NCBI GenBank assembly: GCA_963751795.1
Contig: CAVVVI010000004.1
Location: 744,001-808,000 of the forward strand
Direction of reading: 5' to 3'
DNA: 64,000 bases
From: BOG-908 sp963751795
Lineage (GTDB): Bacteria > Pseudomonadota > Alphaproteobacteria > Acetobacterales > Acetobacteraceae
Position 1 is the stretch's first letter, and each line of letters starts with the position of its first letter. The position numbers and the translations under genes were made by a program. This document shows, piece by piece, positions 8,179 through 16,780 of the stretch. Under the pieces are notes generated by a model. The model saw nothing but the letters and a program-made list of their open reading frames with translations. It was not told the origin of the DNA and made no database searches.

Positions 8179-8964
8179 CTAGTGCGGGCCGGGCTGGTGG
8201 CGGGCGTGGAAGGTTTGGCCGGTGGCCAGCGCGCGGGTGCGGCGCCAGGCATCGTAGATGCCGCCGACGCCGGCGGTGCCGCTGTAGAGGCGGGTGAAGG
8301 CGGCGGGGTTGCGGGTGGCTGAGGCCGCGGCGAGCTGGTCCATGGTGTCGGTGAGGGCGGCTTCCAGCGCGTGTTGCCAGGCTTCGACGCTGGTGCCGCC
8401 GGTGGGCTGGACGGGCGGGCCGAAGCGGAGGAGGGCTTCGGGCTTGCTCTCGTTCCAGAAGCTGTATTCCAGCGCGAGCGGCAGGAAGACGGCTTCGGGG
8501 TGGCGGCGGGCGAGGTGGGCGACGCCGGCGCGCAGGCGGATGGGGCGCAGGCGGGGATCGGTGAAGTCGCCTTCGGCGGTGATGCACAGGCATGTGCCGG
8601 GCAGCGCCATGCCGGCGGCCGCGATGCGCAGGAAGGCGGCGGCGCTGCGCGGGTTGCCGGGCTGCACGCCGAACAGGCCCATGCGCTGGAACAGGGCGTA
8701 GCGCTGCAGCTCGGTAGCGTCCATCGGGCCGAAGCCGCGGCGTTGCAGAAGGGTGGGCAGCGTGAGGAGGAGGATCGCCGGATCCCACCAGGACGGGTGG
8801 TTGCAGAACACCACCAGCGGGCGGCCGGGATAGGGCGGCGGGATGGTGCCGGCGGCGATGCGCACGGCCGAGAAGCTGCGCCAGCTGTAGTAGCGGACGT
8901 AGAGGCGGAAGGCGGCGGTGAGCGCGGGGTCGTAGCGGGCGAGCGGGTGGCCGGGCGGGAGCAT
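8179..8964 (-). CDS. 1-acyl-glycerol-3-phosphate-type acyltransferase (CrtO-like, carotenoid)
   Basis: A 261-residue PlsC-type acyltransferase. The HX4D catalytic motif is NHPSWWDP at about residues 55-62, and the second conserved block is CLCITAEGDFTD (in place of the usual FPEG). In C30 carotenoid clusters such an enzyme acylates the sugar of glycosyl-diaponeurosporenoate, as in staphyloxanthin synthesis. It sits between the carotenoid desaturase-type genes and the glycosyltransferase on the same strand, which supports that role. The ATG at 8964 is the first plausible start; the frame continues far upstream only as antisense-like sequence within the neighbouring gene. A general phospholipid role cannot be excluded. 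Confidence 0.75.
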   Translation of the reverse strand: MLPPGHPLARYDPALTAAFRLYVRYYSWRSFSAVRIAAGTIPPPYPGRPLVVFCNHPSWWDPAILLLTLPTLLQRRGFGPMDATELQRYALFQRMGLFGVQPGNPRSAAAFLRIAAAGMALPGTCLCITAEGDFTDPRLRPIRLRAGVAHLARRHPEAVFLPLALEYSFWNESKPEALLRFGPPVQPTGGTSVEAWQHALEAALTDTMDQLAAASATRNPAAFTRLYSGTAGVGGIYDAWRRTRALATGQTFHARHQPGPH

Positions 8965-9079
8965 CAGCGGGCGGAGTGCGGGGTGTGGGGCGCCTGGCCG
9001 GCGCACGGCGACGTGGCGGGGTCGTCGTAAGCCGGCCTGGGGTGCGGGGCCTGGGAAGGTTGCAAGATGGCTGGGCTGC

Positions 9080-10633
9080 CTAGCTGGCCTGAGCCAGAGC
9101 GGAGGCGGCGACGTCGGCATCCAGCGTGTCGGCGGCGATCCAACCGGACATGAGCACCATGGGCATGCCGGGGCCGGGATGGGCGGCGCCGCCGGCGAGG
9201 TAGAGGCCGGCGAGTTCGCGCGAGCGGTTGCCCGGCTTGAAGGCGCCGAACATGCGGCCGTGGCTGGCCAGGCCGTAGATGGCACCGTCGAGCACGCTGT
9301 AGCGCTCGTGGATGTCCTGCGGGGTGAGGATGCGTTCGACCTTGATGCGGGATTGCAGATCGGCCAGGCCGGCGGTGCGGGCCAGCTTGTCGAGGATGAC
9401 CTGGCGGTAGGCGGGGAGCATTTCCGTCCAGTTGTGGTGCGGGCGCAGATAGGGGGTGTGGACGAGGACGTAGAGCGCCTCGCCGCCGGGTGGGGCGACG
9501 CCGGGTTCGGTGCGTGACGGGGCGGCGATGTAGCAGGTGGGGTCGGGCGCGGGTTCGCCGCGGTTGTAGATGTAGTCGAACTCCTCCTCCGGATCGCGGG
9601 AGAAGACGAAATCGTGGTGGGCCAGGTGCTCGTAGGCGCGATCGAGGCCGAGATACATGACGACGCCGGAGCAGGCGGGTTCGCGCTTCCAGCGGCGGGC
9701 GAATTTGGCGGCGGGTGCGCCGCGGACGAGCTCGCGGTAGGTGCGTACGCTGTCCATGTTGGAGATGACGGCAGCGACGGGGACCGTCTCGCCGGATTCG
9801 GTTTCGACCGCCGTGACGCGGCCGGCTTCGCTGTGGATGCGGGCGATGCCGGTGCTGGTGCGGATGGTGACGCCGAGCTCGAGCGCGAGCTTTTCCAGCG
9901 CGAGCGGCACGGCGCGGGTGCCGCCCATGGGATACCAGACGCCATCGTTGGTCTGCATGTGGGCGATGCTGCACAGCACGGCGGGCGAGCCGTAGGGGGA
10001 GCTGCCGACGTACTGGACGAAATGGTCCAGCATCTGCGCCACCCGCTTGTCTTTGACGCGCTTGCGGATCTGGCCGGCGACCGTGGTGCCCATGCGCAGG
10101 CTGAGCACGTCGCGCAAGGTGGCCAGATCCATGTTCTTCTTGAGGTCCATGGTGTCGAACACGTCCTCGACGCTGCGCCAGAAGAAAAACTTCTCGCTGA
10201 CCTCGTGCAGCTTGGCCGACATGGCGATGAAGTCCTCGTAGCCGGCCTCGGTGCCCGGGGCGTAGGCGGCCAGCGTGGTCTTCATGGTGGCCATGTCCTG
10301 CTGCAGGTCGAGGACCGAGCCGTCTTCGAAGAAGCAGCGCCATTGCGGATCGAGGCGGCGGAGGTCCAGCGCGTCGGACATGGTGCGGCCGGCTTCGCTG
10401 AAGATGCGTTCGAGCACGCGGGGCACGGTGAGGATGGTGGGGCCCATGTCGAAGCGGAAGCCGTCCTGCTCGAACAGGGCCGCCTTGCCGCCGATCCAGT
10501 CGTTGCGTTCGAACAGCACGACCTTGTGGCCGCGGGCGGCCAGCGTGCAGGCGGCGGCGAGGCCGGCGAGGCCGGCGCCGATGACGGCGATGGGGTGGGG
10601 CGAGGGCGGGGGAAGGTTCTGGCCGTCCGGCAT
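9080..10633 (-). CDS. CrtI/CrtN-family carotenoid desaturase or oxygenase (second copy)
   Basis: A 517-residue FAD-dependent enzyme. The dinucleotide-binding motif is at residues 15-45 (IAVIGAGLAGLAAACTLAAR, then VVLFERNDWIGGKA), followed by the family block FRFDMGPTILTVPRVLE. Near the C-terminus is the flavin-binding segment LYLAGGAAHPGPGMP. ATG at 10633 with AGGAAA upstream. It is a paralogue of the next gene upstream, 40 bases away. In C30 pathways one copy desaturates diapophytoene (CrtN) and the other oxidises the terminal methyl groups (CrtP/CrtNb). I cannot tell from sequence alone which copy does which. Confidence 0.8.
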   Translation of the reverse strand: MPDGQNLPPPSPHPIAVIGAGLAGLAAACTLAARGHKVVLFERNDWIGGKAALFEQDGFRFDMGPTILTVPRVLERIFSEAGRTMSDALDLRRLDPQWRCFFEDGSVLDLQQDMATMKTTLAAYAPGTEAGYEDFIAMSAKLHEVSEKFFFWRSVEDVFDTMDLKKNMDLATLRDVLSLRMGTTVAGQIRKRVKDKRVAQMLDHFVQYVGSSPYGSPAVLCSIAHMQTNDGVWYPMGGTRAVPLALEKLALELGVTIRTSTGIARIHSEAGRVTAVETESGETVPVAAVISNMDSVRTYRELVRGAPAAKFARRWKREPACSGVVMYLGLDRAYEHLAHHDFVFSRDPEEEFDYIYNRGEPAPDPTCYIAAPSRTEPGVAPPGGEALYVLVHTPYLRPHHNWTEMLPAYRQVILDKLARTAGLADLQSRIKVERILTPQDIHERYSVLDGAIYGLASHGRMFGAFKPGNRSRELAGLYLAGGAAHPGPGMPMVLMSGWIAADTLDADVAASALAQAS

Positions 10634-10673
10634 CGTGGAGTTTCCTGATGAGAGCGGGGTAGGCGGGGTGCGC

Positions 10674-12251
10674 CTAGAGAGCTTCGGCGAGGACGGGCGT
10701 GTAATCGGGCGTGGCCATCTGCGAACCGGCGGACCAGTGGCCGGCCAGGCCCAGATCATCGGCCAGCAGGCGGCTGGTGATGCGGGCGGATTCGAAGATG
10801 ACCGGCAGGCCACTGCCAGGATGGGTGCCGCCGCCGACGAGATAGACGCCGTCGAGATCCTCGAAGCGGTTGCGCGGGCGGAAGTTCAGCATCTGGTCGA
10901 GCGAATGGGCGAGGTTGAAGGTGGCGCCGCGATGGATGGCCAGGTCGTGTTCCCAGTCGTGCGGGGTGATGACCTTCTCGAAGCGGATGCGTTTCTCGAC
11001 GTTCTTGATGCCGATGCGCTTGAGGCGTTCGAGGGCGGTGGCGCGCAGGCGGGGCGCTTCGGCGGCCCAGTCGATGCCGGCGCCCTGGCGGTTGCCGACC
11101 GGGAGCAGCACGTACATCGTCGAGTGGCCGCGGGGGGCCAGCTCGGGATCGGTGACGCAGGCGTTCTGCACGTAGAATGACGGCTCGGTGGGCGGGGCGC
11201 GGCCGGCTTCGATCTCGGCGATGTTGCGGCGGTAATCGGCGCTCAGATAGATCGTGTGGTGGGCGAGTTCCTCGTCGATGCCTTCGAGGCCGAGATAGAG
11301 CATGAAGGTGGAGCAGGAGAATTTCTTGGTCGCCAGCTTCTTGTCGGTCCAGCGGCGGCGCAGGCGGTCGGGCACGAGGGACTGCATGGCGTGCGCGAAA
11401 TCGGCGTTGACGACGACGGCGTCGAAGGCTTCCTCGCCGGCCTGGGTGCGCACGCCGGTAGCGCGGCGGCCCTGGAAGACGATATCCTGCACCGGTTCGC
11501 CGAGGCGGAAATTGACGCCGAGATCACCGCCGACGCGGGCCAGGCTGTCCATGACGGCGCCGCAGCCGCCGCGCGGGTGATAGACGCCGAACTCGTATTC
11601 CATGAAGGAGAGGATGGTGAACAGGCTGGGACAGCGGTACGGCGACATGCCGAGATATTTGCTCTGGAAGCTGAAGGCGAGGCGCACCCTGTCGTCGCGG
11701 AAATAGGTGGCCAGATCGCTGTCCACCGTGCGCAGCGGGCGCATGAGCGGGAGCGATTTCAGCATGTGCGGGCGGATCAGGTCGCGCCAGCCGTGGAAGG
11801 GCGATTCCAGCACCGGGCGGAAGGCGGCGAGCTTGGCGCGGTTATCGGCCATGAAGCGCGGCAGGCTGAGCGCGTCGTCGGGTGCGATGCGGGCGATTTC
11901 GGCGGCCATGCGGGCCGGGTCGCCGGTGGCGCGGATGTGGCCGCCGGCTTCGAAGATGAGATCGTATTGCGGATCGAGGCGGATCAGGTCGATCTCGCGC
12001 GCCATCTCGCGGCCGCAGGCGGCGAAGATGTCGTCGAGCACGCGGGGGTAGAGGAAGAAGGTGGGGCCCATGTCGAAGCGGAAGCGGCCCTGGCCGGTGG
12101 CGAGCGGGGCGGTGGCCTCGATGGTGGCCGAGCGGCCGCCGACGCGTTGGGCGCGTTCGAAGACGGTGACGTCGGCGCCGGCGCGGGCCAGCAGCATGGC
12201 CGAGGCGAGGCCGCCGGGGCCGGCGCCGATGATGGCGACGCGGCGGGTCAA
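10674..12251 (-). CDS. CrtI/CrtN-family carotenoid desaturase (first copy)
   Basis: A 525-residue FAD-dependent phytoene-desaturase-family enzyme, first gene of the carotenoid operon. The Rossmann motif is at the very start (RRVAIIGAGPGGLASAMLL), then FRFDMGPTFFLYPRVLDD, and the C-terminal flavin motif VYLVGGGTHPGSGLPV. There is no in-frame ATG. I prefer the TTG at 12251, preceded by CAGGGG at good spacing, which starts the protein three residues before the FAD motif; a TTG at 12311 would add 20 unlikely residues. It faces the GT2 gene across about 155 bases. Together with the acyltransferase and glycosyltransferase it indicates a C30, staphyloxanthin-like pathway. The phytoene/squalene synthase step is not encoded in this window. 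Confidence 0.8.
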   Translation of the reverse strand: MTRRVAIIGAGPGGLASAMLLARAGADVTVFERAQRVGGRSATIEATAPLATGQGRFRFDMGPTFFLYPRVLDDIFAACGREMAREIDLIRLDPQYDLIFEAGGHIRATGDPARMAAEIARIAPDDALSLPRFMADNRAKLAAFRPVLESPFHGWRDLIRPHMLKSLPLMRPLRTVDSDLATYFRDDRVRLAFSFQSKYLGMSPYRCPSLFTILSFMEYEFGVYHPRGGCGAVMDSLARVGGDLGVNFRLGEPVQDIVFQGRRATGVRTQAGEEAFDAVVVNADFAHAMQSLVPDRLRRRWTDKKLATKKFSCSTFMLYLGLEGIDEELAHHTIYLSADYRRNIAEIEAGRAPPTEPSFYVQNACVTDPELAPRGHSTMYVLLPVGNRQGAGIDWAAEAPRLRATALERLKRIGIKNVEKRIRFEKVITPHDWEHDLAIHRGATFNLAHSLDQMLNFRPRNRFEDLDGVYLVGGGTHPGSGLPVIFESARITSRLLADDLGLAGHWSAGSQMATPDYTPVLAEAL

Positions 12252-12405
12252 AGCGGGCGCCCCTGGGCAGGCGTGGGCGGGAGCGCAGGGCGGGTGAAGG
12301 CGGGCATGCAACCAGGGTTCCTGTCTTGACCGACCGCCTACTTGGGGGCGATCCGGGGCTTGTCACGGCCCTGTTTTGTGCGGTGCGCCGGCCGGCGGGG
12401 CGGTG

Positions 12406-14360
12406 ATGGTGGGCATGCAAGCGACGGCAGCGGTAGCGGTTCCCGCTGGGGTGGCGGGGGCGGTTCCCGGCGCAGGCGCGGCGGCGGGACGGTATGCGGT
12501 GGCGCTGCCGGCGGGGGCTGCCGGGCGCTGGTGCGTGGTGGCGGTATGCGCCGAGGGCACCTGGTGGGGCAAGGTGGAGGCGGCGAGCGCTGCGCGCGGC
12601 CAGGTGGTGCGCGAGGCGTTTCTGGGGCCGCGCGGCCGCGGCGGGTGGCGGCGGCTGCTGCTACATGTGCCGCGGGATGCCGATGCGCTGGAGCTGGCGA
12701 TGTTCGGGCAGGCCGACGCGCCGGTGCCGACCGGGCTGCGGCTGCGCGTGCTGGGGCGGGCGGAGACGGCGCTGCGGCTGCTGCTGGGGGGCTGGCGCGG
12801 CTTGCCGGGGATCGTGCGCGGCGACCGCGCGGGGCTGGCGGGGCGGCTGCGGACCGAGCTGGGCCAGGCGCCGGCGCGGGCGGGCGAGGCGCCGCCTTAT
12901 GCGGTGTGGCTGCGCCTGTACGATGGCTGGGGGGAGCGCGAGCGGGCGGCTTTGGCCTTGGACGGCGCGGGGCTGCCGGTGGTGGAGGTGGCTGTGGTGG
13001 GCGATGCGGCGGCCGCGGCGACGCTGCGGTCGGTGGAGGGGCAGTGGCTGCGGCCGGCGGCGGTGAGCGTGGTGGCGGATTTTGCCGCAGTGCGGCGGCG
13101 GCCCGGGGCGTGGCTGGTGCGGGTTGCGGCGGGCGATGTGCTGGCGCCGCATGCCTTGGCCTGTTTCGCGCACGCGATCCGGCGGGCGCCGGAGACGCGG
13201 CTGTTTCATGCCGATGTGGACCGGCTGGCCGAGGGCGTGCGGTCGGCGCCGCTGTTCAAGCCGGGTGCGGATGGGCTGGGGTTGCAGGAAGGGCTGGCGT
13301 TGCAGGGGGCGTGTGCGCTGCATCCGGGGCAGGCGGGCGATGGCGCCGGGGCGTGGCGAGGCGGGGAAGCTGCGGTGCGGCATGTGCCGTTCATCCTGAC
13401 GCATATGGGCGATGTGCGGCCGGCGGCGCGGGGCGCGGCGGTGGCGGTGGGGAATGCGGGGCCGTCGGTGAGCATCGTGATCGCTTCGGGCTGCCGGTCG
13501 GCGCTGATGCTGCGGTGCCTGCGCGGGGTGCTGGCGTGCACGGATTATGCGGATTTCGAGATCGTGCTGGCGGTCTCGGCCATCGATGAGCGCGATGCGG
13601 CGCAGCGGCGCGTGCTGGCGCAGGTGGCGGCGTTGGCGCGCCATGCGCGCGGGTGCGCGTGCTGGATCTGGCGATGCCGGTGTTCAATTATGCTGCGGTG
13701 AACAATGCGGCGGCGCGCGCGGTGCAGGGCGATCTGCTGCTGCTGCTGAACGACGACGTGCTGCCGGCGCGGGCGGATTGGCTGGCGCAGATGGTGGCGC
13801 TGACGGAGCGGGGCGATGCGGCGGCCGATGTGGTGGGGGCGCGGCTGCTGTACGGCCATGGGCGGGTGCAGCATGGCGGCGTGATCATGGGGTTGGCGCA
13901 TTTGTGCGAGCATGCGTTCCGGCTGCGCGCGGGCGATGATGGCGGGCCGCACGGGCTGGCGCTGGCAAGCCGGCAGGTGAGTGCGGTGACCGGTGCCTGC
14001 CTGCTGGTGCGGCGTGCGCTGTGGGAGCGGTTGGGCGGCATGGATGAGGGGTTTGCCGTGGCGCTGAACGACGTGGATTTCTGCCTGCGCGCCGGGGCGG
14101 CGGGCGGGCGCGTGGCGATGGCGGCGGCGGCCACGCTGTATCATTTCGAGGGGCAGTCGCTGGGGCGGCATTACCGCGGCGCGCGGGCCGGGCTGGAGGC
14201 GGTGGAAGTGCAACGTTTGCACCGGCGCTGGCAATCGGTGATTGCGGACGATCCGTTCTACAACTTGCAGGCATCATTGGAGCCGGGGCGCGCGTTCGAG
14301 CCGGGTTTTCCGCCGCGCCTGACGCCGCTTGCTTGGATCGGCGGCGAGGACGCAGCCTAG
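12406..14360 (+). pseudogene. frameshifted two-domain family 2 glycosyltransferase
   Basis: A 651-residue glycosyltransferase if one missing base is restored (total length 3n+2). The first ~330 residues look like a degenerate GT2 domain (LRLYDGWGERE, VRVAAGDVLAPHALACF, LFHADVDRLAEG then PLFKPGAD, the usual order of such tandem enzymes). A second GT2 domain begins at PSVSIVIASG. At about 13650 the frame jumps, and the domain continues as FNYAAVNNAAARAVQGDLLL then LNDDV, ending with NDVDFCLRAG and LYHFEGQSLG. Starts at ATG 12406 (or 12415) with a G-rich stretch upstream. The role is probably surface polysaccharide synthesis. The stop codon lies inside a terminator hairpin. A single-base deletion or sequence error is the simplest explanation. 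Confidence 0.75.
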
Positions 14361-14373
14361 GGCTGCGTTTTTT
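14350..14373 (+). terminator. intrinsic terminator with the stop codon in its loop
   Basis: ACGCAGCC (14350-14357) pairs perfectly with GGCTGCGT (14361-14368), followed by a run of six T residues. The three-base loop is the TAG stop codon of the glycosyltransferase gene. Stem of eight, mostly GC pairs: a textbook rho-independent terminator on the plus strand. Confidence 0.9.
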
Positions 14374-14581
14374 CCGAGCGCCGGTGTTGCGCCGTGCAGC
14401 GGAAGCCGCTAATCCGGTTGCGAAAGGTTGAGCGGGTCAGGGGCGCATGCGGGTGGCATGCGGAGTTGCTTGATGGGGGCGGGGATGTTCGGGGCGGTGC
14501 TGCAGCCGGCCGGCGGTTCGTTTCGGTTGATCCTGGCCGGTTGAGCCGATCTGGGTAGCACACGAAGGACACGGAGAGACC

Positions 14582-14851
14582 ATGAGCAAGGCGTTCATTG
14601 CTGGCATCATCCAGGAAAGCACCGACTGCACGGGGGTTGCGGCGAATGCGGCGGCCGGGGTGCTGATCGAGGCGATCGTCAAGCAGCTGAAGAAGGAGGG
14701 CGGCTTTACGCTGCCGTCGTTCGGCACGTTCACGGTACGCAAGACCAAGGCGCGCAAGGCGATGAACCCGCGCACCGGCGAGCCGGTGAAGGTGAAGGCG
14801 GGCAAGACGGTGCGGTTCAAGGCGAGCCCGAACCTGAAAAAGGCGGTCTGA
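14582..14851 (+). CDS. HU family DNA-binding protein
   Basis: An 89-residue histone-like protein. The beta-arm region is typical (GGFTLPSFGTFTVRKTKARK, then NPRTGEPVKVKAG and the C-terminal helix). The N-terminal dimerisation helices are present but more divergent (KAFIAGIIQESTD). ATG follows GGAGAGACC. It is transcribed alone, 209 bases after a strong terminator. HU proteins bend and compact the nucleoid DNA; whether this is the main HU or an accessory paralogue is not visible. Confidence 0.92.
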   Translation: MSKAFIAGIIQESTDCTGVAANAAAGVLIEAIVKQLKKEGGFTLPSFGTFTVRKTKARKAMNPRTGEPVKVKAGKTVRFKASPNLKKAV

Positions 14852-14894
14852 CACGCGGCACGCGGCGGGCCGCCCGTTCATGTGAGGATGTGCC

Positions 14895-15533
14895 ATGTCG
14901 GCGCTGAAGATTGCCGTGGTGCCGGTGACACCGATCGAACAGAACTGCACGCTGGTGACCGACGTCGCCAGCGGACAGACGGTGGTGATCGATCCGGGTG
15001 GCGACGTGGGCAAGATCGTGGCCGCGTTGCGGGCGGACGGGCTGACGGCTTCGGCGATCTGGCTGACGCATGGGCATCTGGACCATGCGGGCGGGGCGGC
15101 CGAGCTGGCCGAGACGCTGGGCGTTCAGGTGATCGGGCCGGACCGGCGCGACGAGATGCTGCTGCAGGGGATCGTGCGGCAGGGCGCCATGTACGGGCTG
15201 AGCGGGTTTCGCGACTGCACGCCGGACCGCTATCTGAGCGAGGGCGACACGCTGGCGCTGGGGACGCAGAGTTTCGACGTGCTGCATTGCCCGGGCCATA
15301 CGCCGGGGCATGTGGTGTTCGTCAACAAGGCGGCGCGGTTTGCGCAGGTTGGCGACGTGCTGTTCCGCGGATCGGTGGGACGGACGGATTTTCCGTATGG
15401 CGACGGGGCGGCGCTGATCGATTCGATCAAGACGAAGCTGTTGCCGTTGGGCGACGACATGGCGTTCGTGTGCGGGCATGGGCCCGGCTCGACGATCGGC
15501 GCCGAGCGGGCGGGTAATCCGTTTTTGCGCTAG
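14895..15533 (+). CDS. MBL-fold metallohydrolase (YcbL/glyoxalase II-like)
   Basis: A 212-residue metallo-beta-lactamase-fold hydrolase. The zinc-binding motif is LTHGHLDHAGG (His59, His61, Asp63, His64). Further ligands are seen in LHCPGHTPGH, VGDVLFRGSVGRTDFPYGD and CGHGPGSTIG. Length and sequence match YcbL-type proteins, relatives of glyoxalase II that act on thioesters such as lactoylglutathione. Starts at ATG 14895, 43 bases after the HU gene, with GAGGATGTGCC upstream. The exact substrate is not known. Confidence 0.9.
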   Translation: MSALKIAVVPVTPIEQNCTLVTDVASGQTVVIDPGGDVGKIVAALRADGLTASAIWLTHGHLDHAGGAAELAETLGVQVIGPDRRDEMLLQGIVRQGAMYGLSGFRDCTPDRYLSEGDTLALGTQSFDVLHCPGHTPGHVVFVNKAARFAQVGDVLFRGSVGRTDFPYGDGAALIDSIKTKLLPLGDDMAFVCGHGPGSTIGAERAGNPFLR

Positions 15534-15546
15534 GCCGCGCCTGGCC

Positions 15547-15765
15547 TCAGGGCAGGCCTTGGCCGCCGGCGGGCTTGAGGATGTCGAGGTCGTTGGCCCG
15601 CGCGTCGAGCTGCTGGGTGCGCTGGAACATCCAGTCTTCGGCTTCCTGCTGGGTGGCGAACTCGCCTTCGGTGTTGTCGGGGATCGTCTCGCCGGCGCCG
15701 TGGACGGCGTAGCGGCCGTTGGGCAGGGCGGTGATCTGCAGCAGGACGGATTGCGAGGTGTCCAT
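15547..15765 (-). CDS. small hypothetical protein
   Basis: A 72-residue soluble protein I cannot assign to a family. It begins MDTSQSVLLQITALPNGRYA and is acidic in the middle (IPDNTEGEFATQQEAEDWMF). There is a good ribosome binding site (GGAG, eight bases upstream of the ATG at 15765). It is convergent with the MBL hydrolase gene, 13 bases apart. Codon use is normal for the genome, which supports a real gene. No signal peptide or membrane segment. Confidence 0.6.
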   Translation of the reverse strand: MDTSQSVLLQITALPNGRYAVHGAGETIPDNTEGEFATQQEAEDWMFQRTQQLDARANDLDILKPAGGQGLP

Positions 15766-16015
15766 GGGGGTGGGCTCCGGGTGGTGTTGGGGCGTGAACT
15801 CGGCGGTGGGGGGTTGGGTTGCGGGGCGCGGGTGGGGCGTCGGCGCGGGGGCTGGGTTTGGCCGACGTTCGGCGTGCGTCGGGATAGCGTTTCGCGGACG
15901 TGCCTGGGCGGCGTTGGCTTGTTGACGACGAGGGCCTGAACCAAGACAGCGCTGGACAAGCTTCGTCGTCAGCGTGGCTCGGCTTGCGGTCGCGCAACTC
16001 TGCGTGCAGCGGTTG

Positions 16016-16643
16016 CTAGGGGTGCGAAGCGGCGGCTGCCATGCCGGCGGAAATCAGAACGCCGCCGCCGGCGCGTTGCGCCCACAGGATCGTTCGGCGC
16101 TTTCGCAATGTTCGGCCCAGCTTCGATGCGGCCAGGGCGTAGGCGGTGTCGGTCGCTGCAACGACCGTGCAGAAAATCACGATCAGCGAGGCTGCCTGTG
16201 GCACGTAGGGCCGGGATGCGTCGATGAATTGCGGGACGAAGGCGACGAAGAAGACGATGGTTTTCGGGTGGGAGATCCCGATCGTGACGGTGCTGGTAAA
16301 GGCGGTGCGCGCGCTGATGTGTCGGGCTTGCTGCGGCTGCTCGCCTGCGTCGGTGACGCGGGCTTGCGTGATGGTCCGCACACCGAGCGTGATGAGGTAG
16401 ATTGCGCCGATCCACTTGATGATGGCGAGAGCAAGCGCGGATGTGGCGAGGAGTGCGCCGACGCCGAACAGGCAAATCACCATGGTTATGGCGTTGCCGG
16501 TCGCCATGCCGGCGACCGCGGCGAGCGCCGTTCTGCGGCCTGAGCCGAGCGCGGTAGCCCACGATGCTGACGACGCCTGGGCCTGGGATCGCGCCCATCG
16601 TCGCTGCGGCGGCGGTAAAGGCGAGCCAGGCGTGGCCGTGCAT
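16016..16643 (-). pseudogene. frameshifted LysE/RhtB-family amino acid exporter
   Basis: A 208-residue LysE-type translocator if one base is removed (total length 3n+1). The N-terminus from ATG 16643 (GGGAA upstream) reads LAFTAAAATMGAIPGPGVVS and then fails. In the next frame the protein resumes as GSGRRTALAAVAGMATGNA and runs to the end with the usual membrane helices and ISHPKTIVFFVAFVPQFID. Removing one C near 16545 gives IVGYALGSGRRTALAAV, the exact family spacing between GPG and the RR motif. The gene has lower GC than its neighbours, so it may be acquired. Its function would be efflux of amino acids or related compounds. Confidence 0.75.
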
Positions 16644-16780
16644 AGTGTTCCCGCAGGTCTGATCGCAGTTACGCGAAGCTTGCAGTTATACGCGCCGGCA
16701 AAGCTGCGATCGCAATCGTCGGATTGTCGGTAGCCGCAGACTGGCGTTCTTTTGCAGGAAGGTTGGCGTATCGGCTGTCG

